Below, piece by piece: positions 34,195 through 46,029 of a stretch of 64,000 nucleotides of DNA. The notes beneath the pieces are model-generated. The model made no database searches. It saw only the letters and a program-made list of their open reading frames with translations, and had not been told where the DNA came from. The DNA lies in assembly GCA_007922305.1 (NCBI GenBank), contig ML677333.1, forward strand, positions 18,931,555 to 18,995,554. Direction: 5' to 3'. The translations under genes were made by a program, and so were the position numbers. Each line of letters begins with the position of its first letter. Position 1 is the stretch's first letter. This DNA is from Dermatemys mawii. Lineage: Eukaryota; Chordata; Testudines; Dermatemydidae.

Positions 34195-34290
34195 CCACCC
34201 TAGAATATCTTATAGCCCAAGGGATTAGGGCACTCAGCTGTTAACTAGGAGACCTGAGCTCAAGTCCCTGTTCCAAATCAGGCAGAGGGG
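34195..34290 (+). repeat. tRNA-like SINE head
   Basis: 'agcccaagggattagggcac', then 'gagacctgagctcaagtccc', with A-box and B-box spacing. A weaker second head precedes it at 34085-34135. Confidence 0.4.
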
Positions 34291-34439
34291 TAGACTTGAA
34301 GCTGTGTCTACCAAATGCTGGGTGAGTATGCTAGCTAGTGGAGTGTAAGGGAGGTACCACCTCTTTGGCAGTGTTTTGTGTGAGACCCAATAGGCATGCT
34401 CCTTGGTGGGCTCTGAGAGCGCCTACCAGAGCAAGTCCT

Positions 34440-35374
34440 GCAAACAAGATATATGGAAAAGCCCTAGTTTAAGAATCCTGCCAGCACTTAGATGGCTTTA
34501 CACATGCCAGTCCTCGCTTACAGACAGTCCTCCCACTCCCTCCCGAAACAAAACTCACCAGCAACTACACACCACACAGCAAAAACAGTAACCCAGGAAC
34601 CAAACCCTGCAACAAACCCCAGTGCCAGCTCTGCATATCTATTCAAGGGACAGCATCATAGCACCTAACCACATCAGCAACACCATCAGGGGCTCGTTCA
34701 TCTGCACATCTATGCCATCTTGTGCCAGCAATGCCTCTCTGCCATGTACATTGGCCTCTATTCAAAAGAATAAATGGACACATATCTGACATCAAGAATT
34801 CTAACATTCAAAATCCAGTAGAAGAACACTGCAATGACCCTGGACACTCAACAACAGACTTAAAAGTGACAATTCTTCAACAAAAAACTTCAAAAACAGA
34901 CTCCAAGGAGAAACTACAGAACTGGAATTAATTTGCACACTGGACACCATCAAATTAGGCCTGAATAAAGACTGGGAGAGGATGGGCCTCTACAAAAAAC
35001 TAATTCCCACGCCTTTCCCCAAACTGATACTCACGCCTTGTTGTCAAGTGTTTGAAATGGGCCACCTTGATTACATTGAACTCATTAGCACTACAAAAGT
35101 GATTTTTCCTCCCTTCCTGTCAACTGTTGAAACTAGCCCATTTCCACCTTAATTGAATTGGCTTGTTAGCGCTGCCCCATTTGGTAAGGCGATGCCCATC
35201 TTTTCATATCCTTTGTATTTATATCTCTCTACTGTATTTTCCACTCCATGCATCTGATGAAGTGGGTTTTAGCCCATGAATGCTTATGCTCAAATACATT
35301 TGTTCGTCTCTAAGGTGCCACAAGGCCTCATTGCTGTTTTTGCTGATACAGACTAACATGGCTACCCCTCTGAA
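34440..35374 (+). mobile_element. Penelope-like element with GIY-YIG endonuclease remnant and full 3' tail
   Basis: The plus strand encodes a GIY-YIG endonuclease remnant of the Penelope type: 'YAILCQQCLSAMYIG' (34711-34755), a frameshift, then 'RINGHISDIKN' and 'PVEEHCNDPGHSTTDLKVTI' in the 34722-34931 frame, ending in text close to 'GLNKDWERMGLYKKL'. In intact members this domain cuts DNA for target-primed reverse transcription in the nucleus. The reverse transcriptase is missing upstream. The 3' UTR follows, with 'ccatgcatctgatgaagtgg', 'gcttatgctcaaatac', 'tctctaaggtgccacaagg' and 'taacatggctacccctctg'. This copy ties the tail repeated elsewhere in the window to Penelope. It is dead. Confidence 0.75.
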
Positions 35375-35377
35375 ATG

Positions 35378-36345
35378 TGTTACTCCTCTGACTCAGCAAG
35401 AGTGAGCTTTGCTGCTGCTGCTATGCTGTTCTTGACACACCAGTCTGTCTGCCTTGCCAGCTAACGCTTCAGGATTCTACTAGTCCAAGCCTTGCTTTGC
35501 AGGTAACAATTAGTGAACCCCAATCTCCTTGCAGGATCCAGTCCCTCTCCATGGATACTCAGAAATTATTAAGTTCACAGGCACTGAGGAGACAGAGCAC
35601 CTGTTAGTCTACCTGAGGACTCACCCTCCCCTGTTAATACCTAGCACTGAGATGGTTTTGTAATAAAACAAGAATGAGATTATTAATTAAAAAAACAGGT
35701 ATTTAAATGATACTAAGCAGGAATCAACAAGACAGGTAGGTGACAAAACAGACTTTCTTGTGACTAAAACTTAATTTTAGCAAGTTACGATCTTTCTTTG
35801 GCTATGGAGGTTCTCACTTACATCAAGTTTGTGGCAGCTCTTGCTTTTCAGGCCAAAAGGATCCAGCCTTCAGAGGCTCAAAGGGTGCTGTCCTCTGAGT
35901 GATTGATAATGCAGATGTCTTGTTTGCTCCCCTTATATTGCTGAAAGGCCATTGTCTTTGCCTAAAGAGCCAAGAAGGGTCCTGGGGGAGCTGATTCTGT
36001 CCCGTGGTGTGATTGTCAGATGACAGGCTCCCCATTCATTTAGTTTGCTGGCTTTTTTTTAAACCGTAAATTGTACTTTCATTGTTCACTGCCTGAGGCC
36101 AAACCAGGCAGACAAATAAACACACATTCCTTTGTCTGGAGCAGGCTGGTTTTATGCTCTACATCCCAAACACATTCTAAGAACATATTTCTAGCACACA
36201 TATAAAACTTTTTGTGCACAACCTGCATATGCATCGAGCAATGATTTTTGGGACGAATGTGTCACCAGTTTACATATGATCCCTTATATGATATCTTTGG
36301 GATCTATATTATGAAAACAGTGTTTCAAGGGCAAAGGCTGTGTCA
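35378..36345 (-). repeat. Possible solo LTR
   Basis: Read on the minus strand it starts 'tgtgacacagcc' and ends 'gtaacaca', so it has TG...CA termini. It has a late T-rich block with 'aatctcattcttgttttatt', like the element at 51.5-52.5 kb. No matching flank duplication, no primer site and no coding region. Class is inferred. Confidence 0.35.
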
Positions 36346-36661
36346 CAAGGGGGAGGGGGGGCCTGCCACTTATAGTATAGGAGGGCCTTCTGCTAGTTGG
36401 CATTGAGAGGCTCCCGGAGTGACACACAGGCATTGTTGCAAAAGTTTAAAATGATCCCCAAAGCTCATAGGAATAGATACTGGAGAGTCCAGAGGACAGG
36501 GGATGTGGTATATACAGTAGCGTCAACCCAAATTAGGGGTTACATAAGGAAATGGGGAATAGATTGTAGGGTCACCCCAATCAATGCAACCTATTAATTA
36601 ATTTGGTTAGAACAATTCTACCTCCCCACGTCAACCTAAAATCATGGTTAATAGACAAGGA

Positions 36662-36669
36662 CCCTAGAG
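36662..36669. repeat. Target duplication of the 919-bp hAT (left copy)
   Basis: 'ccctagag', identical to 37589-37596. Confidence 0.9.
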
Positions 36670-37588
36670 CAAGAGTGGGCAAATTATGGCCCACGGGCTG
36701 GATCCTGCCTGCAAGACCCTCCTAACTGGCCCCGAGCTCCTGTTGGGGAGGCTGCTCTGGCCCATCCTGTGCTGTTTCCCCCGCGCTGCGAGAGCAGTGC
36801 TCGGGAGTGTGGGGGGGGGGGGGCCTGATCAGCGCACCCCCGTGTCTGGCTCCAGGCCAGACACACTGAGTGCTCTGGTGGATCAGCGTGGTCCCGTGTC
36901 TGGCTCCGTGTGGTAAGAGGGCTGGGGTGGCAGGGTGGTGGTGGTGGATAATGGGCAGAGGGTCTCAGGGATGGTGGTCAGGGCACGGGGAACGGGGCAT
37001 TGGCTAGGGTGTGGGAGTCCCAACAGGCCTGTCGGGGTGGGTGTGTGTCTAGGGGTTGGAGCAGTCAGGGAGCAGGGGTGGGGGTTGGATAGGCAGTGGG
37101 GGTCTTGTGGGATGATTGGGGTGGGTAGGAGAGTCTCTGGAAGGGGCAGTCAGTGGGCAAGGACCAGGGGGCTTAGATAGGTAGTGGGGTCTTGGAGGGG
37201 GTGTGGGGGAGGGGGTTTCTGGATGGGTTAGTCAGTACAAGGAGCGGGTGGTCTTATATAGGGCTGAGACCCTGGGGCGGGGCAGTCAGAGTGTGGGGGC
37301 ATCTCCCGAGGGGGTGATCAGGGGACAAAGACAAGGAGGGCTTAGATATGGGGTGGTGTCCAGGGGGGGCATTTAGAGTGGGGAGAGGGGAGTCTATGGT
37401 GATCAGGGGACAAGGAGTGGTGAGGGGATTGAGGATTTGGGGGGGGCAGGCAGGGGGTGGGAACTGGGTGGGGGTTGGATAGGGGGCGGGGCCAGGCTGT
37501 TTGGGGAGGCACAGCCTTCCCTACCTGCCCCTCCACACAATTTTGAACCCTAGTGTGGCCCTCAGGCCAAAAGGTTTGCCCTCCCCTG
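36670..37588. mobile_element. Non-autonomous hAT element, 919 bp
   Basis: Ends 'caagagtgggcaaattatgg' and 'aaggtttgccctcccctg' are inverted and flanked by a perfect 8-bp duplication. The subterminal 'tggcccacgggctgg' is partly mirrored by 'gtggccctcaggcc'. The interior (36800-37560) is very G-rich with loose 'ggggtt' and 'gtggggg' repeats. It is transposon filler rather than a CpG-island promoter, and the open frames in it are artefacts. Confidence 0.9.
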
Positions 37589-37596
37589 CCCTAGAG

Positions 37597-38662
37597 ACAT
37601 AACCAAAGCTGAGAAATAGGCCAAACAATATCCAGATAGCTTGCCGAGTGTAATAAAACTATAAAGAGAGCATGGCATAAAACTGGGAGAATGGGCAGTG
37701 GGGGAGGCAAACCCTAACTGGTGCCAGGGGCCAGAAAAGAATCCTGGAAATATGAAATGCTTTTATTTAAACAAGTATGAGCATAAGATGATACTCTGGC
37801 TGGTACTGGGAGATCAAGGGAAAATGTGAGCCAATAATGGGTCCAGGTATCAGTGACTCCACAATTCACAGAACCAGAACCAGCCCTGCTGAGCCATTCA
37901 TTAAAGGTGACTATTTAAGACTCAAAGTGGAATCAACACAACATTGTTTCCAGGTACAGCTGGATGAGAAGGAGGACCAGGAATAGAGGACTACTGGAGC
38001 CCAGGTAGCTCTGGCATGCTCAGCAGTGGAGGTCCCCTCAAGACTCATCCATAAGAGACTCCTAACCATTCAGGGAACAATGGGAACCCCTTTGACCCCT
38101 TCTAAGACCTGGTGGTTCAGAGCCTTCTGAAATGAGACACAAGCACGGGCCCAAGGATGTGCTCACAAAGACCGGTAGAGGTCTTGTTGGGGAATGACTC
38201 AGCATCCTGGTCCCAGGCCACTTGTATTGTTAATCTGAACAAAAAGCAGAAAACAGTAGCTCTTGGCACTGACTCTGGGCTGCATGCTGACAAAAAGAGA
38301 GGCAGGCCTGGGATGCTGCCTGACAGTATGAATGTATGCCTGGGGTTGCGCAGAATCCTGTTGACGGCGTGCCCTTGGGACAGGCATGGAAATGGGAACA
38401 AGTCCCAGAGAGCAAGCTGAGCCACACCTCCTAGCTCCTGCGATGGAATTCAAACGTAAACAATTTAATGACTCGGCCCTAGAAAACCTAAAACTTCAGC
38501 TGACTACCTGGCCAGATCCCTGCCAGAAGGACAGTTGGAAAGGTTTCTCTGGGATCGGGGGCTACTGTAGAGAGAATGGAGGTCACCCAGGGATATTGTG
38601 CCATGGAGAATATGGCCACAATTAGTGGTAACACAAAAGTACTGACTTAGGCTATTCAGCGT
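37597..38662. other. Unresolved region, possibly old retroelement
   Basis: Less AT-rich than the surroundings, with several overlapping frames of 80-100 residues on both strands (38117-38625) and no domain I recognise. It may be one unit with 36350-36660 and 39580-40010, split by the hAT and CR1 insertions. Not provable by eye. Confidence 0.3.
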
Positions 38663-39575
38663 AGAATCATAGAATATCAGAGTTGGAAGGGACCTCAGGA
38701 GGTCATCTAGTCCAATCCTCTGCTCAAAGCAGGACCAACCCCAACTAAATCATCCTAGCCAGGGATTTGTCAAGCCAGGCCTTAAAAACTTCTAAGGATG
38801 GAGATTTCACCACCTCCCTAGGTAGCCCATTCCAGTGTTTCACCACCATCCTAGTGAGTGTTTCCTAATATCCAACCTAGACCTCTGATCTGCCAGTGCT
38901 GAGAACAGCCTAGCTCCATCCTCTTTGGAACCCCCACCCCCTTCAGATAGCTGAAGGCTGCTATCACATCCACCCTCACTCCAGTTCCCTAAACCTCTCC
39001 TCATAAGTCATGGGCTCCAGCCCCCCTAATCACTTTTGATGCCCTCTGCTGGACTGACTTCAATTTGTCTACATCTCTTTTGGGTGTGTGTGGGGGGGGG
39101 GGGACCAAAACTGGACACAATACTCCAGGTGTGGCCTCACCAGTACTGAATAGAGGGGAATAATCACCTCCCTTGATCTGCTGGCACTGCTCTTAGTAAT
39201 ATAGCCCAATATGCCAATGACCTTCTTGTCAAGAAGGGCACACTGCTGACTCATATCTAGCTTCTTGTCCACTGTATTCCCCAGGTCCTTGTCTGCAGAG
39301 CTGCTGCTTAGCCAGTCAGTCCCCAGCCTGTAGCAGTGCATGGCATTCTTCCTTTCTAATGCAAGAGTCTGCACCGGTCCTTGATGAACCTCATCAGATT
39401 TCTTTTGGCCCAATCCTCCAATTTCCCTAGGTCACTTTGGACCCTGTTCCTATCCTCCAGCATATCTACCTCTCCCCCCAATTTCGTGTCATCTGCAAAC
39501 TTTCTGGAAGTGCAGTTCATCCCATCATCCAGATCATTAATGGATCCCTTGTTGAAAACTTTTGTGAATTAACAC
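38663..39575 (-). mobile_element. CR1 LINE, reverse-transcriptase C-terminus and 3' UTR
   Basis: The minus strand encodes 'INDLDDGMNCTSRKFADDTK' (about 39478-39540); the FADD box (39485-39499) carries two catalytic Asp residues. Then comes 'LEDWAKRNLMRF'. After a frameshift the frame at 39069-39413 continues with 'CYRLGTDWLSSSSADKDLGN', 'SASRSREVIIPLYSVLVRP' and 'HLEYCVQFWSPP'. The G-tract at 39092 disrupts the end. The 3' UTR reaches the terminal 'gatattctatgattct' at 38663. The endonuclease and most of the polymerase are absent. It is the best-preserved CR1 in the window. Confidence 0.9.
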
Positions 39576-40010
39576 TCTCCTGCCTGGGATTAATATCTAC
39601 CTCACCCACTGTTTGCCTATCAGTAAATTCCCCAGGAATCCACAGGAGTCTTCTCTTTAGAACTGGCCAATGGTTGGATGGTAGGGGGTTCCCTGCCCAA
39701 ACGAAGGTGGAATGGGAAGGTACAGCCTCTCCTGAGGGGGAGGCCATGAGAATCTTCTTAAAGCTCAGGAGAGATAAAAGATCTGGTATGATTGCACTGT
39801 GTGCGCATTATTATAGGATATGGGTGCCAAGTTATTGTGCTCATTCTAGTATTGTGGAATAAACTCCAGGATCCCTGGCAAGGGGTGTTTAAAATAATCA
39901 AACAGCTCAGTAAAGTAAACTATATGGCTGAGATATCTAATTGCTCACCTTGACCCCAAGCATATCATATAAAGATGATGAAACCATGAGACTCTGGCTC
40001 TGGCTATGTG
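39576..40010 (+). repeat. Possible LTR-like fragment
   Basis: Holds a TATA-like 'gagataaaagatctgg' (39770) and about 80 bp later a polyadenylation signal 'ggaataaactcc', the spacing expected of an LTR R region. No inverted termini or duplication found. Low confidence. Confidence 0.25.
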
Positions 40011-40349
40011 TCATCACTGGGAAGATGAGGGGGTGGGAGAATTTGGTAGCAGAAACAAGGTGTCATGTTTTGCTCGGTAGATAACATTCAGTACATTCCA
40101 AAGAAGAATACACTGAAAAAGGAACATCCTCACGTTCTTTTACATAACCAGGTCTTCTCTAAAACACTTTCTTTACAATGTTTGTTTTCTTGAGATAAGG
40201 ATTATAGCTACACCAAACTGGCACCTTATACAAGAGAGTGGGACTCTGGACTTGATAACCACTCTTTGATTGTGTTACCTTTTAGACCAAATGATAGTTA
40301 CCAGTTTGCAGGATACAATTTGAAATTAAAAACTCCTATCAAACATTCA

Positions 40350-40445
40350 ATATAATATAATATAATATAATATAATATAATATAATATAATATAATATAT
40401 AATATAAATATAATATAATATAATTATAATATAATATAATATATA
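40350..40445. repeat. (TATAA)n microsatellite
   Basis: About 95 bp of TATAA units with three or four interruptions (for example 'atatataatataaatata'), suggesting an aged array. Confidence 0.95.
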
Positions 40446-42377
40446 ACAACCAAGCTTACATCAATTTTTCAAAAAAATAGCATTAAATAAAGTTAGAAAA
40501 GTTGCACTTTTAGGACAAGCATAAACACACTTGGGTGAAATAAACAGACTGATGGCTTATGGGAAGAGTGTGATCTTCCTTGATACTTGGGGAGTTTGTC
40601 CCATTGATAGAGAACAAAATTCCTAGGATTTTTTTCCTTAGCTGGGACATTTCATACCATTAAATAAGAAAAAATATATTCCTCTGAGGTATTTTTCTCT
40701 GATCACCATATGTTTGAAAGTAATGGTAACAAATTGAGTAAAGACACAGGCATATTTGTAATGATCCAACATTGTAAGAATGTTATAATAATTTTATTAT
40801 TTCTGCATGACTATTGAGGTCTCTACACCACAGTCTGATCTGTAGTATATTCTAAATCCATAACACGTGATATGATTTTGTAAGGAAAACTAAATACGTT
40901 ACAAAATGAATCCACTTTGCAAGAAGACAATAGGTGATGCTCAGCTTACATAAAAGTTCCAGAGATTGATTTCTCAGTCCTCTGCTACATTCTCAACAAC
41001 TGATTCTATAAGTTATCTGCTTGGAAAGAACATTTCCCAGAGAGATGAGCCTCAGAACTACACTATCCTTAAAAAAAAGACAAGAAAAAAACTGCTGTAT
41101 AAAATGTACATGAACAAAATTTACTTTGAAAAGAAAAGGAACACAAAGGGTATACCAGACAATGAGAGACTTAGACATTGTAAATTAAGTTACTCTGATT
41201 AACAATACACCCCACATAACCCCTACCAAACAGTTGCGTATATCTAAGCACAACAATGTGATTCAATTTGATAAAACACTGTTGCACTTCTCAGTTCCCA
41301 CAGTAGATGGTGGTGTGCGATAAAATATGGATTGTACCAGCTACAATACTTTTCCAAATAGAGAGGAAAACAATACAGGATTAATATACAGCTTTTTGTG
41401 ATGGGTTCACACAGACACTTTTAAAGTGTTTATAAACTATCATGCATAAAATGTTTATTTTATTTTGAATATGATTATTATTTGATCAATATTTTATTTT
41501 GGAAATAAAAATATAGTAAATTGACAGCAAGCCAAAAAGGAGATTGTTACCATAAAAGTAAGGTGCTGAGATTTTATAATGAGTCTATGTGAGGTTTTAG
41601 AAAAATGATAGAGACCACATTTAGTTGTTTAGATGGAGTAATCTTTTGTCCCTCGTTTTAGGTCTCAGTTCTAGACCTTGGCAAGACACGAAGATCTTGG
41701 TCTGGTAATTTTCTCTGAGAGCAGCTCCTAGACACTTCTAATCTTATCTGTTTTATATCAGACCTTTACTTCAACTTGAATCATTGTGAATTAGTATTTG
41801 GTATACAAGACAAATGTAAGGCAGGGGCAAGAAAGCTGACATTTACTGCATGTGGCAGAAGTAATACTTATTCAAGAGAAGTCTTTAGGGACAGTGAGTT
41901 ATATTGTTCTGCTCCAAGCTGAAAGATAAACTGTACCTACAGAAAAGAAATGAGTATATCATTTAGATTGCTAGATGCCAAATTCTGACCTCACTTACCC
42001 AACTGACTCCAGTAGAGTTCCTGGAGTAAATGACAGACTGTGACTCCACTAGTCTGCTTTAAAAGATCACAGTGTACTCATAATTTGAGAGTTTTAGTTT
42101 TTTGGGTTTCTTTTGAATTAGCAAATGATGAGTGCAATACACTGTTCTCACTCCCGCATTTACTTTTTGTTTATGTTGCATAAGCAATGTAATTGGAAGG
42201 TTGTTTGCTAGTGAACTATGATGGATTTACTTCTCTAAGTGCAGCAGAAAAGTACAAAATTAAAACTAGAAGGCCTGCTCCTGCTCCCACTATAGTCAGT
42301 GACAAAATTCATATTGAATCCATGTGAGCAGCATATTCTTCTTTTTTCTCTTGCATGGCGACAGGGGAACAGTGAAA
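40446..42377. other. Intergenic, AT-rich, no gene recognised
   Basis: The frames at 40966-41202 (plus, lysine-rich) and 40993-41178 (minus) are A/T-composition artefacts with no domain. Confidence 0.45.
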
Positions 42378-43240
42378 GAACATAAGAATAACCATACTGC
42401 GTCAGACCAAAGGTCCATCTAGCCCAGTCTCCTGTCTTCCAACACTGGCCAATGCCAGGTACCCTAGAGGGAATGAACAGAACAAGTAATCATCAAGTGA
42501 TTCATCCCCTGTTGCCCATTCCCAGCTTCTGGCAAACAGAGGCTAGGGCCACCGTCCCCCCGAGCTTGGCTAGTAGCCGTTGATGGACCTTTCCTCCATG
42601 AATGTATCTGGTTCTTTCTTGAACTCTGTTATAGTCTTGACCTTCACAACATCCTCTGGAAAAGAGTTCCACAGGTTGACTGTGTTGTGTGAAGAAATAC
42701 TTCCTCTTGTTTATTTTAAACTTGCTGCCTATTAATTTCATTTGTTGATCCATAGCTCTTATTTTATGAGTAAATAACACTTCCGTAATGACTTTCTCCA
42801 CACCTGTAATGATTTTATAGACCTCTATCATATCCCCACTTACTTGTCTCTTTTCCAAGCTGAAAAGTCTCAGTCTTATTAATCTTTCCTCATATGGAAT
42901 GTGTTCCAGTCATTTTTGTTGCCTCCTTCTGTACCCTTTCCAATTCCAACATATCTTTTTTGAGATGGGGAAACCACATCTGCACACAGTATTGGCAATA
43001 TGATATTTTTCTGTCTTATTATTTATCCCTTTCTTAACGATTCCCAACATTCTGTTCCCTTTCTTGACTGCTGCTTCACATTGAGTGGATGTTTTCAGAG
43101 AACTATCGACAATGACTCCAAGATCTCTTTCTTGAGTGGTAACAGCTAATTTATATCCCATCATTTTATATGTATAGATGTGATTATGTTTTCCAGTGGG
43201 CATTACTTTTCATTTATCATCATAATGGTGAGCCTACAGT
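42378..43240 (-). mobile_element. CR1 LINE, reverse-transcriptase C-terminus and 3' UTR (second subfamily)
   Basis: The minus-strand frame at 42910-43203 encodes 'MGYKLAVTTQERDLGVIVD', 'SSLKTSTQCEAAVKKGNRML' and 'GIVKKGINNKTEKY'. After damage the frame at 42502-42858 continues with 'MEKRQVSGDMIEVYKIITG'. The 3' UTR ends in 'tatggttattcttatgttct' at 42378. This is the subfamily whose 3' end occurs at 1.1, 28.8 and 48.4 kb. Inactive. Confidence 0.88.
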
Positions 43241-43347
43241 TCGACCTTAAGTTCAGAGATGAGGGGATAGCCATGTTAATGGCTGTGACACCTCCAGGAT
43301 GAGCATAGATTGGGTAGTTGTCTGTGATGTGCCAGACAGTTTGCACC

Positions 43348-43755
43348 ACCATTCTAGGTACAATGGTTAAACGGAGACTCTGAATGGCTTAGTCATTACA
43401 CTAACTGAATGTATTTCCCTAGTTAAGTTTCTTTTCACAGGTTCTTATCAACTGTCAGACACAGATCCACTTGATTTTCACTACAAAAGTTTTTTTTTCT
43501 CCTGCTAATAATGGCACATCCAAATTAAATAGCCTCTTAGAATTGGTTTGGTAATTTCCAACTTTTTCTGCTTTCTGTGTATATAAGTACGTCGTACTTC
43601 TGTGTGTTCCATTCTATGCATCCGAAGAAGTGGGCAATAGCCCACGAAAGCTTATGCTGAAATAAACTGGTTAGTCTCTAAGGTGCCACAAGTATTCCTT
43701 GTTTTCTTTACTGATACAGACCAACATGGCTCCTATTTTTAAACCATTCTAGGTA
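43348..43755 (+). mobile_element. Penelope-like insertion with 13-bp target duplication
   Basis: 'accattctaggta' occurs at 43348-43360 and 43743-43755. Between them lies a 382-bp insert whose 3' end is the Penelope tail: 'atgcatccgaagaagtggg', 'cccacgaaagcttatgctg', 'ggttagtctctaaggtgcc' and 'cagaccaacatggctcc'. Upstream, 'aaatagcctcttagaattgg' is the usual lead-in. No coding region is left. It sits in a second tail-family repeat. Confidence 0.75.
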
Positions 43756-44112
43756 AAGTGGCCTGTTAACACTTCTGCAGTCATAGGATAAACAAAAGGG
43801 GTTAGTGTGTTACAGATTGTTCTAATAAGCCATAAATACAGTATCTTTGCTCAGTCCATGGATTTTAATACAGCAGAGTTATGAATATCAGCTCCCAGGC
43901 CACTTTACCTTGAATGGTCCCTTAGAATATGTGCTAACTACTTATGCTAAACAACCTCTTTCACCTTGCATTTAGCTGAGATGCTTGCAGTACCTTTCTC
44001 AGATCTGAGGAAGAGCTCAGTATCTCTCACCTCTAGAAGTTGGTCCAATAAAAGACATTACCTTAGCCATCTCGTCTCTAATATCCTGGAGCCAACATGA
44101 CTACAGCCAAAA
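43743..44112 (+). mobile_element. Second Penelope-like tail family, with inverted start
   Basis: Left 'ccattctaggtaaagtggcc' is mirrored by 'caggccactttaccttgaat' at 43897-43917, so the unit begins with an inverted piece. Then follow 'tatgtgctaactacttatgc', 'gcatttagctgagatg', 'agaagttggtccaataaaag' and 'aatatcctggagccaacatg'. Same family as 22.8-23.2 kb. Confidence 0.55.
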
Positions 44113-46029
44113 TGGTCCTCTCAAAGTCAGGATTACGTACATCTTTAAGTTGAACAGACATTTGCCTTTAATTCAACAGTCACCTTTATGGTATGCTAAT
44201 AACTTCATTGGAAGTTGCTGTCTTTTAAAGACCTGCCTAGTTTTGTGCACCTCATGTAACACACACCTTTGACTGCACCTCTTTTACCACAGTCCTCCCA
44301 GCCATCAGAAGCCACTACATTGCCTATTCCACTGGTGTCCTCTCTTCTTCTCCATGTGCTTTTCCCTTTGCTGGATTCAAGCTGGGGAGTAGAAACTAAG
44401 CTGGAGAAGCAGGAAAAGTTGAAGTGCATGAGGCAATGTTGGCAAATGAGCTGGTGAGGATGTAAGGGGGACAATTCTGGCCCCTCCCCAGCACGACTGC
44501 CCCAACTATTCCCTGCAGTCAGTCCCCGAGCCATCGGTTGCCACCTCCAAAGCTATCAGCTGGGTAAAGGGTGGCAGCTCTCTCTTTTAGCTGGAGGTCA
44601 TTCCTTCACTGCTTGGTGCAGGGCATGGGAAAGGAAATCTATGACATTCTACTATCCATGATAAGATTTTAGGGGTATAACTCTGCTCAATTTCTAACAA
44701 GTAAGGTATTTCATAAATGAAATTGTTTCCTTTCTTTAGGAATCAATAGAAATGGGAAATAAAAGATACTGCCTAACCTAAGGACTGCAGGCAACTTCCT
44801 AAGGACTGCAGGCAACTTCATATTAGAGTGCATGCTCTAGTGAAATAAAATTAGCTATGTATCTTATGTTATATATATATATATATTTCTATTGCTTTAC
44901 ATGTTGTCTCCTCTGATTTTCACAGATGTTATGCTACTCACTTTGAGAAAAAATTTGTCCTTGATCTTCTGATATATGTAGCATGGGAGGCAGATGTGTG
45001 GTAGAAGTTGGGTGGAAGGTTTCTAATCCTGAGCCATTGGGTCTGTATAGAGCACAGTGGCTCACAGAGGGATCTGGAAGCAAGAAAGCAGCACATGTGC
45101 ACTTTCCCTCATCCCACCCATCACCTTCTGACAGCAGTAGTATTAGGAACAGGTCATAACTCTCAAGTTGTCTGACCTTGGGGTTTGGAGTGCCACCAAC
45201 CATATTAGTCAAGTCTCCAAATGAAAGCTTGGAGACTTAAGACTCTGTCCTAGCCTGATCCTGTTCTCCTTTAATCTTGTTGCCCTTTCTCTAGTGCACC
45301 TCTCTAGGACAGGACCAAATTTTGTCCCATGATTTATCAGCTAATGCTAAACATAGATTATGGTCTGCCAAGAGTTACCTGAAGTCTACAGTGTGAAGAG
45401 AATTTCTGAGGTTAAGAAAAGAAAAATCATTTTCCATAAGAAACTTCAGTTGTGATTGCTTGATCAGAGGAATATTAATTAAGGATGTTTATAAGGTAGC
45501 AAAAATTGACAGTCATGATACGTCCTTGAAGTTACTTGGCAACACCATCTGTCACTGACAAAGCACTTTCACTAGTGGAATAAACTATCATGTTAAAGAG
45601 TGAGCTATTCACAAACTAGTTGCAAAGAATAATTTACTTGCCCCTTTTCTGTTTATAAATTTACAATTAGATTGATGTTTATTAATTGTTTATTTGGAGA
45701 GGCTTTGGTCAGAATTTTTCCAAAGCTATATGCAATAACTAACATGAGTGAGTATTAGTTATAGTAACACAATTTTTCAGTACTAAAAAGGTGAAATCAT
45801 TAGTTTGGATTAAAGCGGGTGCCCTTTCATCAAGCATAAATCCCATTAACTTTAGAAGGAATTATGCTTGTTGTCACTTATTTTGTTCTATTGTTACTAC
45901 ACACAAAAAAAGAGACATTTATATGTCCTCTCAGGCTTGAATATACTTTTTTTTTTCACTGCTATAGTTATTCTAGTGTAGTTACTCCAATGCCCCTATT
46001 ATAGATGCACTGCACTGATATAAAAAGAT
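44113..46029. other. Intergenic, no gene recognised
   Basis: Contains a perfect tandem duplication of 21 bp ('cctaaggactgcaggcaact' plus t) at 44777-44797 and 44798-44818, and a short (AT)n run near 44870. The frames at 44205-44534 and 44934-45212 have no domain. Confidence 0.45.

Noticed and set aside
36680..37560. CpG-island-like promoter
   Set aside because: The G-rich block lies wholly within a hAT element with a perfect target duplication, and is strand-skewed and loosely repetitive.
38117..38625. Cluster of overlapping 65-102 residue frames on both strands
   Set aside because: No domain, no consistent frame and no splice context. Kept only as an unresolved region.
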